Origin: QHWT01 sp963755695
GTDB taxonomy: Bacteria > Acidobacteriota > Vicinamibacteria > Vicinamibacterales > 2-12-FULL-66-21
Direction: 5' to 3'
Assembly: GCA_963755695.1 (NCBI GenBank)
Contig: CAVWLB010000001.1
Span: forward strand, 310,001 to 374,000
Length of the DNA: 64,000 bases
The position numbers and the translations under genes are program-made. The notes beneath the pieces were generated by a model. The model was given only the letters and a program-made list of their open reading frames with translations. It ran no database searches and was not told the origin of the DNA. This document shows positions 26,228 to 34,839 of the stretch, piece by piece; the stretch's first letter is position 1; the number at the start of each line of letters is the position of its first letter.

Positions 26228-26862
26228 TCAGTTACTCCGCTCCTCCGGACGCCGCCGCGCCGACGCGGCTGGACCGGCTGTTTATCCTGCAGCCGCTTGA
26301 TCTGGTGGGCCAGTTCGATGCGGCCGCGATTGATCCGGGATTTCACCGTCCCCTCGGGGAGCTTCAACTTATCCGCGATCTCCTGATACGAGAGTTCCTG
26401 CAGGTCGCGCAGCACCACGGCGGTGCGGAGCGTCGAGGGCAACGTTTCGAGGGCCTGGCGCAGCATCGCCCGCAGGTCCTGGTGTTCGGCCACCGCCTGA
26501 GGGCTGCGCACGGTCGACGCCGGTTGAAGATCGCCGGGGTCGACATCGCGGGCGATCGTCTGCCGCTCCTTGCGCACGCTGCGGTAGTGATCGATGCACA
26601 GGTTGCGGCTGATGCTGATGATCCAGGTCTGGAAATTGGCCCGGCGATCGAACGTCTTCAGGGCCTTGAAGATCTTCAGGAAAATATCCTGCGTCAGATC
26701 CTCGGCCTCGTCGTGCTTGCCGACGAACTTGTACGCAACGTTGAACACCTTGCGCCAGTGCTGACGAACGATGGCATCCCATGCTGCCTGGTCACCGCTG
26801 AGGCATTGTTCGATGAGGGTGTCGGGAGTTGCGGGCTGCGCCGCCGCTGAATCGGCAGACAT
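26224..26862 (-). CDS. ECF-type RNA polymerase sigma factor (RpoE-like)
   Basis: 212 residues. Region 2: VFNVAYKFVGKHDEAEDLTQDIFLKIFKAL with FQTWIISISRNLCIDHYR; region 4: LPSTLRTAVVLRDLQELSYQEIADKLKLPEGTVKSRINRGR. The C-terminal 25 residues are basic (QPRRRGGVRRSG). First gene of the minus-strand unit sigma - STAS - 88-aa protein - radical SAM; divergent from lysA with 46 bases between. No transmembrane anti-sigma factor is next to it, and the partner may be the STAS system. Confidence 0.9.
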   Translation of the reverse strand: MSADSAAAQPATPDTLIEQCLSGDQAAWDAIVRQHWRKVFNVAYKFVGKHDEAEDLTQDIFLKIFKALKTFDRRANFQTWIISISRNLCIDHYRSVRKERQTIARDVDPGDLQPASTVRSPQAVAEHQDLRAMLRQALETLPSTLRTAVVLRDLQELSYQEIADKLKLPEGTVKSRINRGRIELAHQIKRLQDKQPVQPRRRGGVRRSGVTE

Positions 26863-26908
26863 GCGTGTTTATCTGATATCTTACATGCTTTGCTCGTGAA
26901 TTGAATCA

Positions 26909-28150
26909 GTGACAGGATTCTTCCGCCACGGGCCCGCGCTCGTCTGCGACGGCGTGCCGCTCGCCGACCTCGCTTCCGCCCACGGCACACCGCTGTACGT
27001 CTACAGCGCCGCGACCATCGCGTCGCGGTATCGTGCCATCGATCAGGCCTTCGCCGATTATCCGCACGCGATTCACTACGCACTCAAAGCGAACTCGACA
27101 CTGGCCATCGCGCGGCTCCTCCGCGGCCTCGGCAGCAATGCGGATGCGAACTCAGGCGGCGAGATCGACGTGGCCATGCGTGCCGGATTCATCCCCCCGC
27201 AGATCGTGTTCACCGGGGTCGGGAAGACCTCGGCGGAGCTCGCGCAGGCGATCGAGCTCGGCGTGCGGACCATCAACGCCGAGTCCGCCGGCGAGATCGA
27301 CCGCATCGACGCGATCGCACGCGAACAGCAAACCCGGGTGAACATTGCACTGCGCGTCAACCCGGACATCGACGCCAGGAGCCACCCGCATATCTCGACA
27401 GGTTTGAAGACCAACAAGTTCGGGATCGCGCTTTCCGACGTGAAATCGCTCTGCGCGCGGGTTCGGACGATGGCTGGGGTCGAGATCGTCGGCCTCCACA
27501 GTCACGTGGGATCCCAGATCACCGATCTCGAGCCGCTGCGGCGGGCGGCGGCGGCACTCGTGCAGCTGGCGCGAGAGCTCGCCGGGGACGGAACCGCAAT
27601 CGAGCATCTCGATCTTGGTGGCGGACTTGGTGTGTCCTATGACGGATCGCGTGTGCCGGACGCCACGGAATATGCGAATGCACTCCTGCCGGTGGTGCGC
27701 GAGACCGGCCTGTCCATCATCCTCGAGCCCGGACGGCAGATCGTGGCGCCGGCGGGAGCCCTGTTGACGCGAGCGATCGACGTGAAGCAACAGCCCGACG
27801 GGAAGCGGTTCGTGATCATGGACGCGGGGATGACGGAGTTGATTCGTCCGATGCTCTACAACGCATTTCACCGTATCGAGCCGGTGATCCGCACGGGCGC
27901 CCCCGAGGTGGCGTGCGATATCGTCGGTCCGCTGTGCGAGAGCAGCGACACCCTTGGAAGGGATCGGACGCTGCCGCAGCCGCAAGTCGACCAGCTGTAC
28001 GCGGTGCTGGATGCGGGCGCCTACGGATCGGTCATGGCCTCGAACTACAACCGTCGGTTGATGCCCGCCGAGGTGCTGGTCGAGAACGGCGCGGCGACCG
28101 TCATCAAGCGGCGTCAGACGATTGACGAGCTGCTGGCGCTCGAAGCATGA
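26909..28150 (+). CDS. lysA: Diaminopimelate decarboxylase
   Basis: Last step of lysine synthesis (meso-diaminopimelate to lysine), PLP-dependent, 413 residues. PLP lysine in HYALKANSTLAIARL; HSHVGSQITD, LDLGGGLGVSY, LEPGRQIVAPAG and the C-terminal active-site CESSDTLGRD and DAGAYGSVMASNYN are all present. GTG start at 26909. The stop overlaps the tmk start by 4 bases (ATGA). Confidence 0.95.
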   Translation: MTGFFRHGPALVCDGVPLADLASAHGTPLYVYSAATIASRYRAIDQAFADYPHAIHYALKANSTLAIARLLRGLGSNADANSGGEIDVAMRAGFIPPQIVFTGVGKTSAELAQAIELGVRTINAESAGEIDRIDAIAREQQTRVNIALRVNPDIDARSHPHISTGLKTNKFGIALSDVKSLCARVRTMAGVEIVGLHSHVGSQITDLEPLRRAAAALVQLARELAGDGTAIEHLDLGGGLGVSYDGSRVPDATEYANALLPVVRETGLSIILEPGRQIVAPAGALLTRAIDVKQQPDGKRFVIMDAGMTELIRPMLYNAFHRIEPVIRTGAPEVACDIVGPLCESSDTLGRDRTLPQPQVDQLYAVLDAGAYGSVMASNYNRRLMPAEVLVENGAATVIKRRQTIDELLALEA

Positions 28151-28743
28151 CCCGCGGACTGCTCATCGCGTTCGAGGGGCTCGATCAATCCGGCAAGCAG
28201 ACGCAGGCGGAGCGGCTCCAGGCGGCAATTGAGGCGCGCGGCGACCGATGCCGCCTGCTCTCCTTTCCTGCCTACGAGACCGCCATCGGCGAGGAAATCC
28301 ACCGCGCCTTGCACGGCGAGCGAGAGTATCCCGCCGACGTGATGCAACTGCTTTACGTGGCGAATCGATACGAGCACAAGCCGCAGATCGAGCGGTGGCT
28401 GGCAGACGGCACCACCATCGTGTGCGACCGGTATGTTGCTTCGAGTATCGCTTACGGCGAGGCACACGGGCTGGATCCGCAGTGGCTGGCCGAGATTCAG
28501 CGATACCTTCCGCCTGCCGATCTCACCATCCTGCTCGACATCGATCCGGACCGGGCGGCCGCCCGCAAGGCTGCGAACCGCGACAAGTACGAGCGCGACC
28601 TGGTACTGCTTTCCCGGGTCCGTGAAAGCTATCGTCGACAGGCCAGACAGCCGGGATGGACGAGTCTCGACGCCGCGCGGCCGAAGGAGGCCATTGCGGC
28701 CGACGTGCTCACGGCGTTCGAGTCACGGCTCGCGCAACGATGA
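28147..28743 (+). CDS. tmk: Thymidylate kinase
   Basis: dTMP to dTDP, 198 residues. P-loop FEGLDQSGKQTQ (Gln where most bacterial enzymes have GSGKST), the DRY motif CDRYVASSIAYGEAHGL and the product-binding LLDIDPDRAAARK are present; the LID region is RDKYERDL. Coupled to lysA. Its end overlaps the convergent comF end by 35 bases, so neither gene can have its own terminator between them. Confidence 0.88.
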   Translation: MTRGLLIAFEGLDQSGKQTQAERLQAAIEARGDRCRLLSFPAYETAIGEEIHRALHGEREYPADVMQLLYVANRYEHKPQIERWLADGTTIVCDRYVASSIAYGEAHGLDPQWLAEIQRYLPPADLTILLDIDPDRAAARKAANRDKYERDLVLLSRVRESYRRQARQPGWTSLDAARPKEAIAADVLTAFESRLAQR

Positions 28744-29461
28744 GCGCTCGCACTTCCCGCGCGCCCGCCGCCAGCAGCACGCCGGCGCAGGCGTTGAGCG
28801 TGGCGCCAGTCGTGCTCACATCGTCGACCAGCACCACGATACATCCCGAGACCGATGCGTGCGGCGCCGGCGCGAATGCACCGCGCACGTTGGCGTGACG
28901 ACGGGAAGCGGGCAGATCGGCCTGCGATGCGGTTCGGCGCGTGCGACGAAGCGCCTCCTGCATCGGAGGGCCGAGATGGCGTGCGATCTCGATGGCCTGG
29001 TTGAAACCGCGTTGCCGCTGACGTGACCGGTGAAGCGGGACCGGAACGACCAGGTCAGCGCCCGAGAGCACTTCTTCACCGCATGCCCGGATGCGTGCCG
29101 CGAGCGGACGCGCAAGCGAGGAGCGACCGCCGTATTTCAGCGCGTGAACGATCGCGCGCAGCGATCCCTCGTAGGGTCCCACCGCGCGCGCGAGCGTGAT
29201 CGAAGGCGGCTTGCGGCGGCACCGCGGGCATCTCGATTCCGCGACGCTGATGATCCGCCATGAGGGGAGAGGATCGCCGCAGGTGCGACAGCAGGGTGGG
29301 GTGATCGGAACGACGGCGCTCCAGCAGCGTCCGCAGATCGGGCCACGCGTCGGCTCGTCGAGCGGTTCCTTGCACGCGGCACACGCCGGCGCCAGCAGGA
29401 TCGTCAGCGCGCCGTCGACGGCCAGTCTCAGCGCAGACCGTAACGCCGCCGCTTCTCCCAC
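28709..29461 (-). CDS. comF: ComF family phosphoribosyltransferase-like competence protein
   Basis: 250 residues. The N-terminal double zinc region (CAACKEPL...CGRCW, CCRTCGDPL...CPRCRRKPP) precedes a PRTase domain with the loop VVLVDDVSTTGATLNAC and the conserved LVVPVPLHRSRQRQRGFNQAIEIAR. ComF is required for DNA uptake in competent bacteria; dprA lies 5 kb away. Starts inside the end of the regulator gene (34-base overlap), last gene of the long minus-strand run from rplU. Confidence 0.88.
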   Translation of the reverse strand: MGEAAALRSALRLAVDGALTILLAPACAACKEPLDEPTRGPICGRCWSAVVPITPPCCRTCGDPLPSWRIISVAESRCPRCRRKPPSITLARAVGPYEGSLRAIVHALKYGGRSSLARPLAARIRACGEEVLSGADLVVPVPLHRSRQRQRGFNQAIEIARHLGPPMQEALRRTRRTASQADLPASRRHANVRGAFAPAPHASVSGCIVVLVDDVSTTGATLNACAGVLLAAGAREVRALIVARAVTRTP

Positions 29462-30372
29462 AAGGCCTTCCGGCTGATGCCGAGGATCCTGGCCGCTTCT
29501 CCCTGATTGTCTTTCACCTGCCGAAGGACGATCTCGATGTAGCGTCGTTCGAGCTCGGCGAGCGTAGGCCGCCTCGAGGCGTCGGGTTCGAAGAGCCGCG
29601 CCGGATCCTCGAACAGTTCGAGCGGCAGGTCGGCCGTGGAGAGCGTGTTGCGATCCGGATCGAGCGACAGCACGGCCCGCTCCATCACGTGCCGAAGCTC
29701 GCGCACGTTGCCAGGCCAGGGATGACGCTCCAGCGCGGAGTCCGCATCCGGCAACAGCCGTACGGGCGCGCGCCCCTGGCGTCCTGCGGCGTCGCGCAGG
29801 AACACCCGGGCCAGCGGGACGATGTCGCCGCGCCGCTCGCGGAGCGGAGGAAGCCGGAGCGGCAGCACGCGCAATCGGTGATAGAGGTCCTCGCGGAATT
29901 CGCCGCTGCGAACGCGCGATTCGAGCCCTGCGCCGGCCGACGCGATCACGCGCGCCTGCAGGGGATACGACGTGGTCCCGCCCAGCCGCTCGGCGCGTTT
30001 TTCCTCCACCAGCCGCAGCAGCTTGGCCTGACTGTCGATTGGCAGCTCGGTGACGCCATCCAGGTAGACGGTTCCGCGTCCCGCAACCTCGAACCGTCCG
30101 GCGCGGGCGATGGTGGCATCGGTGAAGGCCCCGCGCTCATGCCCGAACAATTCCGCTTCGACCAGATTCTGCGGCAGGCTGGGGCAGTCGATCTTGATAA
30201 AGGGATGCGGACGCCTTGGGCCCGCGGCGTGGATGGCCATGGCGACCGCGTCCTTGCCAACGCCGGTTTCGCCGGTGATGAGCACCGTGGCATCCGCCTG
30301 TGCAATCCGGCGGACCTGCTCGAGGATCTCCCGCATTGCGGGGCTGCGCGCAACGAGCCCCGCGCGGGTCAC
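29428..30372 (-). CDS. Fis-type AAA+ regulator, degenerate sigma-54 activator
   Basis: 314 residues from GTG 30372, which overlaps the rsfS stop (GTGA). It has no receiver domain: it starts at the AAA+ core (LVARSPAMREILEQVRRI). Walker A is GETGVGKD. The sigma-54-contact loop GAFTGA reads GAFTDA, and the Walker B, normally LFLDEIGEL, reads VYLDGVTEL, losing the catalytic Glu. The later NVRELRHVMERAV segment and the C-terminal Fis helix-turn-helix (GEAARILGISRKALWEKRRR) are intact. It therefore probably binds DNA but may neither hydrolyse ATP well nor open sigma-54 promoters. Embedded in a housekeeping run between rsfS and comF. Confidence 0.85.
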   Translation of the reverse strand: MTRAGLVARSPAMREILEQVRRIAQADATVLITGETGVGKDAVAMAIHAAGPRRPHPFIKIDCPSLPQNLVEAELFGHERGAFTDATIARAGRFEVAGRGTVYLDGVTELPIDSQAKLLRLVEEKRAERLGGTTSYPLQARVIASAGAGLESRVRSGEFREDLYHRLRVLPLRLPPLRERRGDIVPLARVFLRDAAGRQGRAPVRLLPDADSALERHPWPGNVRELRHVMERAVLSLDPDRNTLSTADLPLELFEDPARLFEPDASRRPTLAELERRYIEIVLRQVKDNQGEAARILGISRKALWEKRRRYGLR

Positions 30373-30809
30373 GACCGGGCCGCGCCTCCCGCATCGGCCT
30401 TCGACTGGTCCGACACGTCGATCCGCTCGGCGTCCCCCCACAGCCGCTCGAGCGAGTAGAACGCGCGCGTCTGCGGCGTGAAGATATGCACGATGAACGT
30501 GAAGTAGTCCATCAGGATCCACTCGGCCCGGCCGTAGCCTTCGATGTGCGCCGGCCGAACCTTCCCGGCCTTCAGCGTTTCCTCGACCGCGTCGGCAATT
30601 GCGTGGACCTGCCGCGGGTTCTGTCCCGAGCACAAGAGGAAGAAATCGGTGAACGCCGGCGTATGCCGAAGATCGAGCACGACGACATCGTCTGCCTTCT
30701 TGTCGAGCGCCGCGCGAACGGCCTTTGCAATATCGCCGGTCAGCCTGCCATGAACCGGGTCGAGGGGTTTCCTGCTTCTGGTAGTACGACGCTTTTCAGT
30801 GTTCGCCAT
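30369..30809 (-). CDS. rsfS: Ribosomal silencing factor RsfS
   Basis: 146 residues; binds ribosomal protein uL14 and blocks subunit joining when nutrients are short. Family motifs: DDVVVLDLRHTPAFTDFFLLCSG, ADAVEETLKAG, GYGRAEWILMDYFTFIVHIF and YSLERLWGDA. Overlaps nadD upstream (14 bases) and the regulator downstream (4 bases). The nadD-rsfS pair is a common bacterial arrangement. Confidence 0.93.
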   Translation of the reverse strand: MANTEKRRTTRSRKPLDPVHGRLTGDIAKAVRAALDKKADDVVVLDLRHTPAFTDFFLLCSGQNPRQVHAIADAVEETLKAGKVRPAHIEGYGRAEWILMDYFTFIVHIFTPQTRAFYSLERLWGDAERIDVSDQSKADAGGAARS

Positions 30810-31524
30810 GCAACTGATCTGCCGTTTTCAGGTCCGCGGATGCGCGGACATCTCCCAGATACAGTCCGTGTTGTTGAATATGCCGTTCCACCGCCGCCGG
30901 TAGGAGGCCGCGGACGCTCTCGCCCCGACGCAAGCGTTCGCGAATGCCCGTCGACGACACGTCGGGCGTCGTCGCTTCCACGAGAAGAATCGAAAGTGTC
31001 GAAGGATTCGAAGAACGCGAAGGAATCGAAGGAGCCGCTCGCATCACGTCGGCAGCAGAACGCATGTGCGACGAGAGTGCGGGTAGACGCCGCCGCAAAT
31101 CGTCGATCACGTGTCCTGGCCGAGACACGACCACGAAGTGGGCGAGGTTCAACACTTCGGGATAGCGGTGCCAGGTCGCGATTTCTGCAAAAGCGTCGGC
31201 ACCGGTGATGAAGAAGATCTGCGATCCGTCAAGGCCGCTTTGCCGCATTCGGTCCAGCGTATCGGCGGTATATGACGGTCCCGAAACTGAGAGTTCCGCG
31301 TCGCTGGCGGTCAGGCCCTCGACTCCGTTGACGGAGATCGCGGCCATGGCAAATCGATGGTAGGCGGAGGCGACCGGCTGGACGGCGCGATGCGGAGGCA
31401 CGCGCGAGGGCAGGATCCGCACGTCGGTGAGCTGGAGCGCGTCGCGGACGGCAATGGCCGCCTCGAGGTGCCCGCAATGAATCGGATCGAGCGTTCCGCC
31501 CAGGATGCCGATTCGTGCGCTCAC
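30796..31524 (-). CDS. nadD: Nicotinate-nucleotide adenylyltransferase
   Basis: NaMN to NaAD in NAD synthesis, 242 residues. GTG 31524 overlaps the obgE stop (GTGA). N-terminal nucleotide loop IGILGGTLDPIHCGHLEAA, PSRVPPHR, FFITGADAFAEIATWHRY, and C-terminal DVSSTGIRERLRRG. Between the core and the ISST-like motif is a Ser-rich insert (RAAPSIPSRSSNPSTLS); its DNA (tcgaaggattcgaagaacgc) is an irregular direct repeat. Confidence 0.92.
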   Translation of the reverse strand: MSARIGILGGTLDPIHCGHLEAAIAVRDALQLTDVRILPSRVPPHRAVQPVASAYHRFAMAAISVNGVEGLTASDAELSVSGPSYTADTLDRMRQSGLDGSQIFFITGADAFAEIATWHRYPEVLNLAHFVVVSRPGHVIDDLRRRLPALSSHMRSAADVMRAAPSIPSRSSNPSTLSILLVEATTPDVSSTGIRERLRRGESVRGLLPAAVERHIQQHGLYLGDVRASADLKTADQLHGEH

Positions 31525-32597
31525 GCGGGTTCCGAGGTTCGAGATCCGAGGTCCGAGGTCCGTTCGAGATCCGTCTGCCTGGCGTTCACCTGTTTCCACA
31601 TGGCCTCGAGGAGCGCGGGTAATCCGTCTCCTGTCGCCGCCGACACAGCGTAAAGCGGAACACCCTTCTGCCGCAAATGGTCCGCGAGCCGCTGCAGGCG
31701 TGATGGATCGTCGAGCGCGTCGATCTTGTTCGCTGCCGCAATCACCGGCTTGTCCTGGAGGCGTTCACCGGACGCGTCGCGTCCGGGAAACAGGGCGAGC
31801 TCGCGCGAGATGATCTCGAAGTCGTCGACCGGATCGCGTCCTGACGCCGATGACACGTCCACCAGGTGCACGAGCACCTTGGTGCGTTCCAGATGACTGA
31901 GAAATCGATGGCCGAGGCCGCTCCCTTGATGTGCGCCTTCAATCAGCCCCGGGACGTCGGCAACCACGAACGTCCGATCGTCGCTGAGGCTGACGACGCC
32001 GAGATTCGGAGCCAGCGTGGTGAACGGGTAATCGCCGATTTTTGGCTTCGCCGCGCTGATTCGTGAAATGAGCGTCGACTTGCCGGCGTTTGGGTAGCCG
32101 ACGAGGCCGACATCGGCGAGCAGTTTCAGATGCAGCCGGAGACTCTTTTCCTCTCCGGGAAGACCCGGCTCGACCCTGCGAGGGGCCCGGTTGGTGGAAG
32201 TGGCGAAGGCCGCATTCCCGCGACCGCCAAGGCCGCCCTTCGCAATCTGGACCCGCTCGTCGGCGTGGGTCAGGTCCGCGACCTGGACGAGCTCCTCGTC
32301 GCGCCGTTCGAATACGACGGTGCCGACCGGTACTTCAAGAGTGATGTCGTGACCGGTGCGTCCGGTGCGGTTGGCGCCTTCGCCGTGCGCTCCCCGGCCG
32401 GCGGTGAATTCTTTCTGGAAGCGGAAACTGAGAAGGGTGTTGAGATTGGGCTTCGCGACGAGGTAGACGTTTCCGCCTGGTCCCCCGTCGCCGCCGTTCG
32501 GACCGCCGCGCGGAACGAACTTTTCGCGGCGGAAGCTCATCGCGCCGCGACCGCCGTGACCGGCCGCGACGTGGATTTCGACCTCGTCTACAAACAT
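31521..32597 (-). CDS. obgE: GTPase Obg
   Basis: Essential ribosome-associated GTPase, 358 residues. Obg glycine-rich N-domain (VDEVEIHVAAGHGGRGAM, GGPNGGDGGPGG), then G1 GYPNAGKST, G3 DVPGLIEGA, G4 NKID. The C-terminal 15 residues (DLERTSDLGSRTSEPA) are encoded by gaggttc/gaggtcc words like those of the intergenic repeats, as if a repeat element had extended the gene. Classic rplU-rpmA-obgE order. Confidence 0.95.
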   Translation of the reverse strand: MFVDEVEIHVAAGHGGRGAMSFRREKFVPRGGPNGGDGGPGGNVYLVAKPNLNTLLSFRFQKEFTAGRGAHGEGANRTGRTGHDITLEVPVGTVVFERRDEELVQVADLTHADERVQIAKGGLGGRGNAAFATSTNRAPRRVEPGLPGEEKSLRLHLKLLADVGLVGYPNAGKSTLISRISAAKPKIGDYPFTTLAPNLGVVSLSDDRTFVVADVPGLIEGAHQGSGLGHRFLSHLERTKVLVHLVDVSSASGRDPVDDFEIISRELALFPGRDASGERLQDKPVIAAANKIDALDDPSRLQRLADHLRQKGVPLYAVSAATGDGLPALLEAMWKQVNARQTDLERTSDLGSRTSEPA

Positions 32598-32696
32598 TGC
32601 CGTCAGCAGTTCGCGGTCAACAGCCTTGCGGCTTGCCCAGATCCTCGTCTACCGCGACTGCAGACCGCCAACGGCAGACTGCCAATCTTTCGACTC

Positions 32697-32957
<261 letters not shown>

Positions 32958-32959
32958 GA

Positions 32960-33274
32960 CTAGACCTGAATATCCTTGATGCGAACGCGGGTGAACGTGC
33001 TGCGATGCCCCGTGGTGCGGCGCATCCCCTTGCGGCGCTTCTTCTTGAACACCCGGATCTTCGGGCCGCGCGACTCGCCGTCAACCACGCCGAGGACCTT
33101 CACTTCGGCCACGTACGGCGACCCGGTGAGGACCTCGCCGCCGTCCTTCTCGAGGAAGAGCACCCGATCGATGCTGACTTCATCGCCCGGCTTGGCGTCG
33201 AAACGGTCCACCTCGATCACGGCGCCGGGCGTGACCTTCACCTGGCGGCCGCCGCTCTGAATGATTGCGAACAC
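32960..33274 (-). CDS. rplU: 50S ribosomal protein L21
   Basis: 104 residues from GTG 33274 with AAGGAG about 10 bases upstream. bL21 signature: FAIIQSGGRQVKVTPG, and the basic C-terminus KKRRKGMRRTTGHRSTFTRVRI. First gene of the minus-strand run that continues to comF. Confidence 0.97.
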   Translation of the reverse strand: MFAIIQSGGRQVKVTPGAVIEVDRFDAKPGDEVSIDRVLFLEKDGGEVLTGSPYVAEVKVLGVVDGESRGPKIRVFKKKRRKGMRRTTGHRSTFTRVRIKDIQV

Positions 33275-33311
33275 CTCTACCGTCTCCTTGATGGGGCAGG
33301 CAAAACTCTAG

Positions 33312-33415
33312 ATTAGCAGGAAAGGGCTTAGGGCTCAAGACTTAGGGCTCGAGTCCGCTCAGGGACGTCAGGCACCCACCGGGACGGCCTGGGCCATGAG
33401 CCTCGGTCCGGTCAG
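33312..33415. repeat. Intergenic gap with cttagggctc word repeats
   Basis: Between the lipoprotein gene end and rplU: gggcttagggctcaagacttagggctcgag, then gctcagggac and gggccatgagcc. The words resemble those at 24082-24166 and 41745-41838. It must also contain the rplU promoter, but I cannot identify it. Confidence 0.5.
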
Positions 33416-34270
33416 CTATTTCAGCAACACCCGCGTGCCGCGGATTTTCTGGGCGCTCAGCGTGCTGAGGAAACTCGGCATCAGCCGGTCCATCAACTCG
33501 AAGTAGGACGAGAGCGCGGGAGTGTTCTGCTGTGCGTTGTAGAGCACTTCCTCGCGGAACTTTTCCGAGTAGAGGGTCGCGCCGGTTCGCCCGTCGATGA
33601 AGATGAATCGCGGTTCCAGGATGAATCCCTTGCGCTCCATGTAGGTGCGTACGGGGATCACGCTGCGGCGGCCGAACGAATCGTACACTTCGCGATTGGT
33701 CGTGACGAAGCCGGCCTGCTGATGCGGCGTGAAGAGCACGGTGCCGGTCACGATCAGCGGGTTCTGGTACTCTTCACCGAGCTTTTTCCAATACGCCACG
33801 TCCGCGAAGATCTTGTCGTACTTCTGAAGATCCTTGTCGTTCTTGATCTTGGCTTCCTTCGGATCCGCGGGCGGCGTCTGCACCTGCGGGAGCGGGGCCG
33901 CGCCGTTCGGTGGCAGTTGCGAAACCGGCTGGATGCCGTCGGTCGGTGCTGGCGAATTGGTCGCCGGATGGTCGCGATTCTGCTCGGTCGCAATCTCGGC
34001 GAGCGGCAGCACGTCGGCTTCAATCACCCGCAGCGGTGATTTGGTGCGCAGTTGGCTGCGCAGCAGCCTCACGGTCTCGAGATTTGCATCGACGTCTTCG
34101 GTGCCGCCGCTGACAAATCCGGCAACCAGCACCCGCTGGAAGCCGCTCACGTCCATCTTCGGCTGGATCGGGGTCTCGATCGGAATCTCGTAGAACCCCG
34201 AGCACCCCGCAATCACGATGGCGCTGAGGGTGACGAGACTAGCGAGCGCGCCGGCGCTTCGTGCGGTCAT
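33416..34270 (-). CDS. Lipoprotein of unknown function
   Basis: 284 residues with a lipoprotein signal ending IVIAGC, so anchored in a membrane facing the periplasm. After VLVAGFVSGGTEDVDANLETVRLLRSQLR it has a Pro-rich insert (about residues 105-135) and a C-terminal region (FILEPRFIFIDGRTGATLYSEKFREE). The general plan (a stress on computing an output from a named component, then a family-like FIDGRTG) recalls curli-regulator-like or TolB-like accessory lipoproteins, but I cannot assign it. It follows the TPR gene with a 32-base overlap. Confidence 0.75.
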   Translation of the reverse strand: MTARSAGALASLVTLSAIVIAGCSGFYEIPIETPIQPKMDVSGFQRVLVAGFVSGGTEDVDANLETVRLLRSQLRTKSPLRVIEADVLPLAEIATEQNRDHPATNSPAPTDGIQPVSQLPPNGAAPLPQVQTPPADPKEAKIKNDKDLQKYDKIFADVAYWKKLGEEYQNPLIVTGTVLFTPHQQAGFVTTNREVYDSFGRRSVIPVRTYMERKGFILEPRFIFIDGRTGATLYSEKFREEVLYNAQQNTPALSSYFELMDRLMPSFLSTLSAQKIRGTRVLLK

Positions 34271-34592
34271 TGATTTCGTTGAACAGATCGTAATTCTGAC
34301 GAATGAGGAGGTTCTTCGGGTCGAGCTGCAGCGCCTTTTCGTACGCCTGCTTCGCCTCCTCGAAACGCCCCTCGTGTTCGAACGCTATCGCCAGGTTGTT
34401 CCATGCGGCCGCGTAGGTCGGATCGAGCTGCACGGCCTTCTGCCAGCGGTAGAGGGCTTCGTTCCACAGTCCGCTCTGCGCGACCTTGATGCCGAACTCG
34501 ACCTGCGACTTCGCCTCGGATCGTTCGTTCGCGAGCGCGGCCGGAGCGAAGATCAGAAGAGCGGTGATGCACGCCAGAAGCTGTCGGCGCAT
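34239..34592 (-). CDS. Exported TPR-repeat protein
   Basis: 117 residues from ATG 34592 with a signal peptide (LLACITALLIFAPAALA). Two to three tetratricopeptide repeats: QVEFGIKVAQSGLWNEALYR, AWNNLAIAFEHEGRFEEAKQ, AYEKALQLDPKN. Probably a periplasmic scaffold working with the overlapping downstream lipoprotein. A GTG at 34607 is an alternative start. Confidence 0.82.
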   Translation of the reverse strand: MRRQLLACITALLIFAPAALANERSEAKSQVEFGIKVAQSGLWNEALYRWQKAVQLDPTYAAAWNNLAIAFEHEGRFEEAKQAYEKALQLDPKNLLIRQNYDLFNEINDRTKRRRAR

Positions 34593-34715
34593 GGAATTGT
34601 GGCCCACTATACCAGCAATGCACGTACCAGGCGCAACGCGTCAGGCGGGCCAAAAACGAGCGACGATTTCATCGGATTTGGTAAAAGCGTGGACGGGCTG
34701 CGTAAGGATGGGCGT

Positions 34716-34745
34716 TTGCCCGGGGAGACAACTGAGGCCTATAAT
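34716..34745 (+). promoter_or_regulatory. dprA promoter
   Basis: TTGCCC (34716-34721), 18-base spacer, perfect TATAAT (34740-34745); 94 bases before the dprA ATG. The divergent TPR gene starts at 34592, so this 247-base gap is a two-way control region. Confidence 0.6.
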
Positions 34746-34839
34746 AAGGACAGAGGGTCGGGTCGCCTGCACTGCAGTCGCGCACGGCCCTTTGGCTTTT
34801 TCTGAGGTCCAGTTTCGCGCGGCGGCTGATGAGCGCGTC

